Assembly (NCBI GenBank): GCA_034401795.1
Contig: CM067370.1
Coordinates: 64,630,439-64,694,438, forward strand
Direction of reading: 5' to 3'
From: Chaetoderma sp. LZ-2023a
Taxonomy: Eukaryota > Mollusca > Caudofoveata > Chaetodermatida > Chaetodermatidae
Length of the DNA: 64,000 nt
Below the pieces are notes generated by a model. That model did not search any database. It saw only the letters and a program-made list of their open reading frames with translations, and had not been told where the DNA came from. A program made the translations under genes and the position numbers. Below, piece after piece: positions 56,461 through 64,000 of the stretch (within the stretch, counting starts at the first letter, position 1; each line of letters opens with the position of its first letter).

Positions 56461-57235
56461 GGTGATCGACTTATGCAACACAGCTGCCCAATAGACACAT
56501 GCGCACGCGTTTCAGACACGATATTTACAATTTTACCGTAATCTAGTTGGTTAGACACATCACATGAATGCATAATTAATGCCTAATGCGACCTCCGATT
56601 GATCGATGAGAATTTAGAATTAAGCTACTATGGTTCCTGGAAACCATATCTTTGTTACATTGTGCCATGGATTTATATATGACTTTAAATGTGTATGTGG
56701 TAATTATAGTTGCTGGGTGTATTAGATATTTAGTTTCTTTCTGCATAGATCTAGTAAATGTTGACGAAAGCTTGAGAAATCCCAGAATACATATTATGAC
56801 CTTGCTTAGACATTTGCCAATTGCCCTCCGCAGACAAAGACGAGTGATCCATTTCTAGCGTGTTTCAAAATATGCACACAAATGGTTATTAATTTATAAA
56901 ACCTTTGTGTTCTACAGCATTGGAAAATACATTTTTGGTATCCATTTTCATAAGAAAGTGCAAAATAATAGGATAATCTGATTTCTCAATAATACCAAAA
57001 TCTATATTTCTTCCTGTATTAGATACTGTTATATTTTACAACCCAGCATAGCCAATATAGTATATAATAGATGTTTACGGGAGAAGCACAAGTGGTAAGA
57101 AAGCATGCGTATGACATTTGGGGACTTTGAGTATGTTGTTTCCTATGAAAATCTGGCACTACTGACCTAATACTGCCGGACTAATATACATTGGTAAAGA
57201 ATTATGGTTTTCATTTCCGTTTTAATGATAAGCCA

Positions 57236-57432
57236 GCCTAAAATCTGCAGTGGTCTTGAGAAATATCCATTTGAATGACTTCAAAAAGCTCAATGATAAT
57301 TTGACAAAATGGTCTCCTCTTGACCTGCAAATAGACATTAATGGAGCAAAAATGTAATATTTAGTATTCGGTTAATAAAAAATGAATAGCACATTGAGCG
57401 CTTTGAGGCGCTGTTGACACAATCGGGGCTAA
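57236..57432 (-). mobile_element. MITE family A, copy 7 (inverted, rearranged)
   Basis: Contains CTGCAGTGGTCTTGAGAAAT at the left and GAGCGCTTTGAGGCGCTGTT then GACACAATCGGGGCTAA at the right, the reverse of the family's ends. Positions 56,461-57,235 and 57,433-57,856 show nothing recognisable. Confidence 0.55.
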
Positions 57433-57856
57433 TAAATCGTTATTTCTGTCGGTACCATATTCCACCACTCTCTAATTAATAATAGGCTAAAGAGACATCA
57501 TATAAAGCTTTTGGCCACAGTTTCATAAACATGCCTATGAATAGGCCGAGTCCTTTGACTTCACCATAGGCCGATTTCACCCGGCATATCAGAATCAGCA
57601 TAGGATGAAGTCAGAGAACTCGGACTAGACTAGGAAACTCGAGGACTTTGGGTATGTTGTTTCAAATGTACAAATTATTTCCGCGTTCATTTCTGACCTA
57701 ATTCTGCAGGACCAATGGGTGGCGGCAACATTCAGTCAACATTCTTTTCGGAATAGCCGTCAAAATATAGGTTTTGATAATTATGAATATTTCTCAATAC
57801 ATGCAATCCATGGTTTCAGCTAGCTAGATGGCTACGCAAATCCAGCAGCTACTTAC

Positions 57857-58043
57857 ATTATGCTGTATGGCGGCTGTCTATCATCAAAGAAACACTGAAC
57901 GAACTTGCGACAATCTCCGGCATAGTAATTATATCCAATCCCCTCGATGATGATGCAATCGTCACAGAGACCAGTTTGCACAGGCGGAGTTGGTGGTGTT
58001 GTTGTCGTTCTCGTTGTCGTTGTAGTCATCGTTGCTATCTCCT
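57857..58043 (-). CDS. Exon: Thr-rich linker plus first peritrophin-like chitin-binding segment
   Basis: This is the most 5' exon seen. The acceptor is AG at 58,045-58,044 after a T-rich tract, and the donor is GTAAGT starting at 57,856. The 187-bp exon encodes a run of Thr and Pro (a mucin-like spacer, probably O-glycosylated), followed by a Cys-rich segment with CDDC, an aromatic-rich stretch and DCRKFVQC. That spacing matches the first half of a chitin-binding type-2 (peritrophin-A) domain. It begins two bases into a codon and ends with two bases of a codon. The next exon (52,681-52,605) supplies the third base and the rest of the domain. The upstream exon was not found. Confidence 0.8.
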
Positions 58044-58089
58044 CTATTGTATTAAAATAAAATCGAGTATTATTATTATTTATTGTCAA

Positions 58090-59220
58090 GCATTAGTTCT
58101 ATGAATCTTGTCACACATTCATCATCTGGAATGTTATTTTTTACCTTTTTCAACTTTAGACCCGAGTGGGTTTCGAACGGTGGCAATTCTGTGGCACATT
58201 TCGCCTAGCGGTTGGGATATAGCACATTCATATAGGTACGTACGTGCCTATGTGCGTGCGTAGGCCCGTGTCTGTATGTGTGCGCGTGAATTGATTGTTT
58301 CACAACCTTTCTTCGAAACAGCTGAACACAATTCAACCAGATTTGCTCATGTGAGTTAACCATATGCTTGTGGAGCGCAAAGGAATATTTACATCTAACT
58401 CCGCCCCCATGTGGCCGGGGAGGGATAAAAAGGCCAAATTTTCACTTGAGGAAATTGATTGTAATACAATTCTGAAGCCGTTGACATTTACGCTTGGCTA
58501 CCGGACGGTGGGGGTGGGTGGGTGTGGAACAAAAGATCAAAAACCTGACTGTGGCGTAACTACCCCGGAATCGTTGGATTGGATTCCATCAAATTTGGCA
58601 TGTCCGTTACCCAAATGATTGTGGGGTAGAGGAGGACATTTATATTTGACTCAGGCCGGGGGCGGGGTGAGGGCGGGACGGTAAAAGTCAATTCAGTGAA
58701 CGTGAGATGTTGCGACGACGTTTAAATTGTGATATATTTGCTCATATTTAAACTTTCCATTTCAGACGATTAAGTTGTATATTTGATAGATAGACCTATA
58801 CAATGTAATCCTTGCTTTAAACAAGAGCTTATGCATATAGTTGCAACAAGGGCGAAAATGAAATGTTAAAAAAGAACACTGAATGTTAAAATGTAATGTA
58901 AGAAATTTTAAAACTTTGACCAAGAGATCGACGGACGGATGGATATGTCAGACAGGAAGACCAATTGGTCCAAAGAGAAATCATTCCAGCGCATCGCAAA
59001 GATCACCAAGGTAATACTGATAATAGATTTGCTTAACCTGTCTAGACTAAATTTAGATCCACACACAGATAGTCAGGTGGTGTAGTTCGGATCGACCGGT
59101 CAGGTACCGGCCGTACCAGCTAAGCTGGGTACGCGCCGCCTGTCCTGGATTCGTTCCGTGAACACGCCCCCTGGGTAGAGCTATAAGCGTATATGAGCCC
59201 ATGAGAGAGATCGCGTTATA
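58090..59220. other. Intron, no recognisable gene
   Basis: Contains a GTACGTACGTGCC-rich stretch (58,235-58,290), G-rich segments near 58,510 and 58,655, and repeat-like sequence. No exon of the chitin-binding gene was recognised upstream of 58,043. Confidence 0.4.
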
Positions 59221-59224
59221 AAAA

Positions 59225-59500
59225 CGACTAAGTTCGTTAAAGCGCATAGTGCGCATGCGCACGCTTAATACTATTTTTGACAGAGCGCGTAATTTATTAC
59301 CAAGATAGGATGACGCTTTTAGTGTACAATGTAATCCTTTTTAATAACTTGTTCCCGCCGAATCTGGCGTTAATCAAGACCAGAATTCGACGGGCTTTCC
59401 AAATATGTAAACCATTTCAAAATCGGCTAAGAAATGGCAAGGGTTATCCACTGAAAACCCCTTTTGATTATCTTCAAGGTATTGCCGTGACGTCATAACC
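59225..59500 (+). repeat. Dispersed repeat F, copy 2
   Basis: Second copy of 45,965-46,345 in the same orientation, with GCGCATGCGCAC, TTTCAAAATCGGCTAAGAAA, GGGTTATCCAC and a downstream CRE. Confidence 0.5.
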
Positions 59501-59631
59501 ACGTGTACACAGAACTTCTAGAATGTTCTGGAACATTCGACTGCATTATTATTAGCTACGCGCTGATTGGCTGTTGCTCAACCGATGATTGGTTGGAGCC
59601 TGCGCCTGTGACATCACGAGTGGTATAAAAG
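59488..59631 (+). promoter_or_regulatory. Compact stress-type promoter: CRE, E-box, heat-shock element, CCAAT boxes, TATA
   Basis: Reading downstream: TGACGTCA (59,488), CACGTG (59,500), then TTCTAGAATGTTCTGGAACA with TTC, five alternating TTC/GAA units at exact 2-bp spacing (59,516-59,538). Then ATTGG at 59,566 and 59,588 (inverted CCAAT) and TATAAAAG at 59,624. Spacing and order are those of an inducible RNA polymerase II promoter, with a start expected near 59,655. The HSF, CREB and NF-Y binding is inferred from the motifs. No recognised gene follows; it may drive a non-coding or mobile-element transcript. Confidence 0.65.
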
Positions 59632-59639
59632 GAGACGAA

Positions 59640-62600
59640 CTCCAGAGCTCGAGCGCATCCTCGGCCAGGGGCCGATGAGGTTTGACCTGTGTCAGCTACA
59701 ATCAGCAAGACAGGCATTACGCAGATCATTTCGGTCTCTGTTGGTTTCTCTGCCGTAGCCAGCAGTAATCCAACCCACCGCACTAAAGCAATTTTGTATC
59801 TCCCGTTGTTGCGGGAGCATTTTTGGAACCTTTGGATATTGTTCACGAATATATCAAGAACTAACTCGGAACACGAACTTGCGGTGAGGCCTTTCCTGGC
59901 CTGAACATGTGATTCTACAGATGTAGAGGCAACGATGTTCTTTGGTGGATGACTCGCCGGATCTGCCGGCCTTGCCAAAAGGTGGCTATTCAGCCATCCC
60001 CGCACTGATGTCGTGCAGGTTTATCTAAACTTTTTGACCGCAGCAAAGTAAACTTTGCCCGGTACGTCTTCAGAGCTGGCTGACGTACCCCGCACCGTTA
60101 AGCTTAGTTATGTATCTTCATCCGCATCCAACAACCCCCGCTTATGATCAGGTTGTTGGTAACTTCCATCCGTACCATCAGTGTACGGGAACTTTCGTCA
60201 TAGCAGTAATGTTATTGTATCTCTTGCTGACTACTCGTTAGACAATCTATATTGTGATTACAGTCCTGAGTTCGATCCGCTCCCGTCACGGGCTGCTTGC
60301 GGGAATCCTGTTTGCAGAAACCAGCCTGCAGGAACTTTCCAGCTTCCAGGGAACTCATCAACTTACGTCAGACCAAGGGTGACGTATCAATTTCAGTAAC
60401 ACGATAACCCAGGCTTAAGAATGGCCACTGATTATTCAAGCAACTATACTTGACATTTTAATTATCCCGTTAATTACATCTTTGATAATTATATGGTATC
60501 TGTATAAACGGTCCCGATGACTAAAAGGCACCGTAACGGTCTTAGGACCGCTAGTTATAATTTCTGTATCTGTTTATAGTTATTCTTATTTTCTGTAAGG
60601 TGTTTGCTAACCACACCGTAGTAGGTTTCTCAACCTGTACTATATATATTATTCTGATCATTTCACATTGTATTGATTGTTCTGGTTAGTGTATATCTGG
60701 CAAGTGGCCATCAGTTCATATGTTTTGTTTATTTGTAGAGAAACATAGGACTGCAGTGCACGTAGGAAACACTATACAGCAACATTTATATATGCAGCGC
60801 TTTCTCCGGCCACCAACGATTTTTCACTGAGGTCGCTATTCATGCTATAACTCTGTTTAGCCCAGCATGCTACCGACTAAAAACCTTTTCTATTCAGCTC
60901 AATAGGATAGGTTTAATATGACTAGAGACAATATCTTCGTTAGGAGACACGTGTTGTACGCCTCTTTTCCGGTAGTTGCGATAATTTAGCCCCGCACTCC
61001 TGCTAGGTTGTGTAAGATTGGCCCACATACCTAAAGGGCCTCATGTTTCTAAGTTATTGTCTCTCTTCAGGTTCCACTAAGCCTTATGGCTTCTTAATTG
61101 TTTGGATGTCCCTATCTGCACCGTGGACTGATCCGACCCTGGGAAACTATTGGGGTTTACGAGCGGTGGTGGCCAGGGTGTGGTGTCACATACATTTCCC
61201 GTGTATCTTCGTATACTCAGTAGATAGTTACCTTTGCCAATGTAGGAAAGCACTGCGAAAACATATCTTAATTATTATTTTCTTTAATCTGCTGAACAAT
61301 CTTCCCGCACCGCAGTGCATAACTGGGCAACTTGTGTTTAAACCTAACGTCAGGTTAAAAAGTTAGTTCCGTAGGACCTGGTGACGGGCGAGATGCGCAT
61401 CCCCACCGAATTCCGTAAGAATGTCTGGGCATGATATTCAGATCTGCCACGCCCTCACGGGAAGAACATTCACGATGGGTATTCGTCTCTCCTACCCCCA
61501 CCGTAACGATAGATCAGTTGCCTAAAAATGCTCTTGTGAAAAGTAACCAATGTCCTGTGACGTTTTATGTGGTTACGGAGTGAGATGTCCGGATTCTTAT
61601 CCAGTTCGGAGGTCTTGCAAAGTGACATGTATGCATGCTGTCTTCAGTATTGATGTCTTAGGGCATCCATTTTCACTGACAGCAGTGTCTAAAAGCTAGG
61701 TAAACGCCAGCCATTTGCGGCCTAAAATAATTCTTGTCTCTAAAGACTAAATATGAGGTTAGACATAGAATAAGGCCTGCATAAATAAAAGCGGCAACTA
61801 CTAATTCAGCATACTGAGAATTACATAAGACGGTGACGTGGGAATCCTTCGGGAATCACTCGTTCCGTCTTCACTAAAACAGCACGCAACCGTATAGTCA
61901 TAATCTCACTGGGTATTGTCTTTTCTTTACATCATTTTGGTTAAATATTAGAGTGGGCCCCTTTCGGCCAGTACTCTTCTCCCGCTTTAAGCAATGGCGA
62001 CATCTTTCTGTGACAGAGGCCCGCACGAGGCACTTGCCTCTTGCAGGGATTCAGTGATGACGATCCACGCGAGGATAATACTCCTCACTCAAACTAGCAC
62101 CAGGAGTAGTGCCTGCGTGAGGCACATGAAATTCCGACACTACAAAGATAATTTTCTTTCCTTACAGCTTAGAGGTATAATGGCTTATATTAAGTTAATT
62201 AGTTAAATCTCGTGTACAGGAACCTCCCTTGCGGGGATACCTCTGCGGACCTACGAGTCTGTGTGGTGCCTCCGGGAGCCCCAAGTCTAGAAGTTCATCA
62301 GGCTGTCTCTATGTCTTGTATTTTCGTATGCTCATTATATTTATCTAGCATACTTGACGGTCTGTTTAGGTAAAAAATTTGTATAGACTTATGTTAATTA
62401 GGTCACCAAATCAAATCTTGTAAGTCCATAGATCACGAAATTGCTATGGACAGACATACTGGTGGCACAAATTCGGAAGAGACTGTTGTGTGTAATGTTC
62501 GTGACGATGGTCGCACGGCCCCACCGGAACGATTGAGTTCCACCGGCCTTCGGAGCCGGTCTTTGTTACCCGTATGGCAGTATCGTACATGATCCATCAC

Positions 62601-62830
62601 CCCGAGACCGGAAGCTAACCAGTGTCATCATTCGTCGTGCACTTGCGGCGCGGCGAGTCGACACCAGACCCTGGAACGGCCCGACACTACCCCGCGAGCT
62701 ACAGTAGGATGCTCTCATGGTGTGGCATTATCCCACATTATTATTAATATAGCTGGCGCTATCGCATAGTAACGCAATTGTACATGGCGATTAATGCGAG
62801 TGTATGAACTCAAATGAAAGTAAACATCGC
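59640..62830 (+). other. Region downstream of the promoter, no recognisable gene
   Basis: About 3.2 kb of less AT-rich sequence than the surroundings, with only short open frames (e.g. 59,689-59,904 and 61,043-61,366, 107 residues) that I do not recognise. The base composition change and the promoter suggest a single inserted or transcribed unit, possibly non-coding. Confidence 0.35.
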
Positions 62831-62831
62831 T

Positions 62832-62929
62832 TGACGTCATTATCGGGCTTCAAATACTCTATAACAGCTCGCCCCTGACGTCATCGTCAGGCCTCAAATA
62901 CACCATAACGGCTCCGCCTATGACGTCAT
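62832..62929 (+). promoter_or_regulatory. Three-copy CRE tandem array
   Basis: TGACGTCA occurs at 62,832, 62,876 and 62,921, each the start of a ~45-bp unit containing CTCAAATAC and AACGGCTCCGCC-like sequence. It lies about 200 bp upstream of ATG 63,127. CREB/ATF binding and promoter function are inferred. Confidence 0.55.
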
Positions 62930-63126
62930 TGACGATCTCAAATACTCAATAGCGCCCTCCGAGAAAAGTACCAGTACGTAGTTATAATCTCATGTTTAGA
63001 ACGAAGCCGCCCGTTACACAATCTGGCAACACGGAATCCCTGGTAACCATCACGTGATCCGTGACAGTATTTTGACAGTTGCAGACGGCGTTTAATTTGA
63101 TCAGAAAGTTAAACTTAATTTACGAA

Positions 63127-63555
63127 ATGGATAAGCCGTGCGATGAAATTATCACAATTGATTTAAAGTTCGATGTTCCTGTGATCAGTGTGGATAGTGG
63201 TGATGAGGAAGACAATACTAGAAATAGTCTGAACTCGGATCTAAATGATCGTCAACTTGACGATATGGTAACCGAATCTAAATCAAGCAGTACAATTCAT
63301 AGTTTCGCACATCTGGGCATCTTCAGATGGGCCGCCATTAAAGTTGGGGCAAACTTACTACATGCTAAAGAGGACTGCCCAAAGCAATGCATTGTTTACA
63401 TTTTCCATGAAGCTCAAACCATTAAATCCTGTATCTGCGTATCTGTAATAAACCCGCCCGGTATCAGAAAACATCAAATCATGAGTGAATTTTGTAAGAT
63501 AGTAAAGAAAATGTTATTAAGGTTTTACGGCCCATTGCTCGTAATGTTAAATTAG
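63127..63555 (+). CDS. Unknown protein downstream of the CRE array (142 aa)
   Basis: The frame is open from 63,079. ATG 63,127 has a better context (GAAATGG) and begins MDKPCDEIITIDLKFD. The first half is acidic and Ser-rich (VDSGDEEDNTRNSLNSDLND). The second half is mixed, with LGIFRWAAIKVGANLL and IVYIFHEAQTIKSCICV, and ends with a hydrophobic stretch. I recognise no domain. It may be the 5' exon of the transposon gene that follows, as the next frame begins 90 bp later; no clear splice sites were identified. Confidence 0.4.
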   Translation: MDKPCDEIITIDLKFDVPVISVDSGDEEDNTRNSLNSDLNDRQLDDMVTESKSSSTIHSFAHLGIFRWAAIKVGANLLHAKEDCPKQCIVYIFHEAQTIKSCICVSVINPPGIRKHQIMSEFCKIVKKMLLRFYGPLLVMLN

Positions 63556-63645
63556 CCCCTCCATTAGCCCCTCCCAGGGTATTATGGGAAATTGTATTGT
63601 GATGACGTCATCGCGATTCTTTGAATACGTTTTACAAACTGGGGT

Positions 63646-64000
63646 GTGACGAAGTTTCGTGAGTGGTGTGACAAACGAAACAAGGTACTAGATTTAGACA
63701 GCATTGACGTCCAGGAGCTGAGCATGGAATTGCGTAAATTCTACGCCGAAGTGAAAGGAAAGAATGGCCAAACATTAACCCCTAGTGTTTTGACGGGAAT
63801 TCGTGCAGCGATGCATTGGCATTTAACATCACCGCCCCTGTCTCGTAACATCAACATTATCAATGACAAGTAATTCACGACCGCAAACCAAATGTTCACA
63901 GCAAAATGCAAACTGTATTATAAATGTGGCCATCAAAAACCAAAGCATAAATCTGCAATAGCTAAAGGTGACATGAGCAAACTGTCAGTGTACTTCTCGC
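63646..64000 (+). pseudogene. Crypton-like tyrosine recombinase, N-terminal part, interrupted
   Basis: The frame reads KFREWCDKRNKVLDLDSIDV, ELRKFYAEVKGKNGQTLTPS and LTGIRAAMHWHLTSPPLSR. This is the SAM-like N-terminal domain of Crypton-type recombinases (f..W...r.....eL...L..FYaevR...G..y.p.sL.giR..i.R.L), also found in domesticated KCTD1/ZMYM/QRICH1-like proteins. After INIINDK an in-frame TAA at 63,871-63,873 breaks it. The same frame then continues FTTANQMFTAKCKLYYKCG and KGDMSKLSVYF to the window edge. The catalytic domain is not in the window. Confidence 0.6.

Overview
The window looks like intron-rich, AT-leaning animal nuclear DNA, most likely from a mollusc or another lophotrochozoan. 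Three things point there: long microsatellites ((GT)n, (AAT)n, (CTCA)n, (GA)n), many dispersed fold-back repeats, and a chitin-binding/laminin-G-like gene of a type I know from molluscs. No prokaryotic features are present, and no complete single-exon host gene was found.

Host gene. I could assemble a seven-exon gene on the minus strand running from 58,043 down to 2,571. In transcript order the exons are 58,043-57,857, 52,681-52,605, 48,156-48,062, 32,639-32,507, 28,423-28,280, 12,441-12,056 and (less sure) 2,667-2,571. Each has AG/GT splice signals and all six junction phases agree. The product is a secreted chitin-binding protein: a Thr-rich linker, Cys-rich peritrophin-like segments and a laminin-G-like domain. 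Both ends of the gene lie outside the window. Most of the remaining sequence is intron filled with mobile DNA.

Polinton/adintovirus-like elements. Two degraded copies sit in two introns of this gene. Element 1 (15,425-27,847) has ~300-bp terminal inverted repeats and, on the minus strand, remnants of a protein-primed family B DNA polymerase, a PC4-like ssDNA-binding protein, unknown proteins, an F54H12.2-type capsid-like protein and an adenovirus-type cysteine protease. Element 2 (about 33,767-45,893) belongs to a different lineage. It has a polymerase with extra N-terminal domains, a convergent rve integrase and a set of structural/accessory genes on the plus strand. A palindromic Penelope-like (GIY-YIG) inverted dimer lies at the truncated 5' end of the integrase. 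Every core gene is broken, so both are fossils.

Other mobile DNA. There is a degenerate non-LTR retrotransposon (29,179-31,761) with a second tail fragment, a tRNA-derived SINE-like copy (46,410-46,510), several MITE/fold-back families, a degenerate gene of unknown family (54,990-56,460), a MADF-like fragment near 9.1 kb, and a Crypton-like tyrosine-recombinase fragment at the right edge (63,646-64,000).

Regulation. A compact promoter at 59,488-59,631 contains CRE, E-box, a five-unit heat-shock element, two inverted CCAAT boxes and a TATA box, but no recognised gene follows it. A three-copy CRE tandem array at 62,832-62,929 precedes an unknown ORF at 63,127. CRE-like sites at similar spacing also lie upstream of the element-1 capsid gene.
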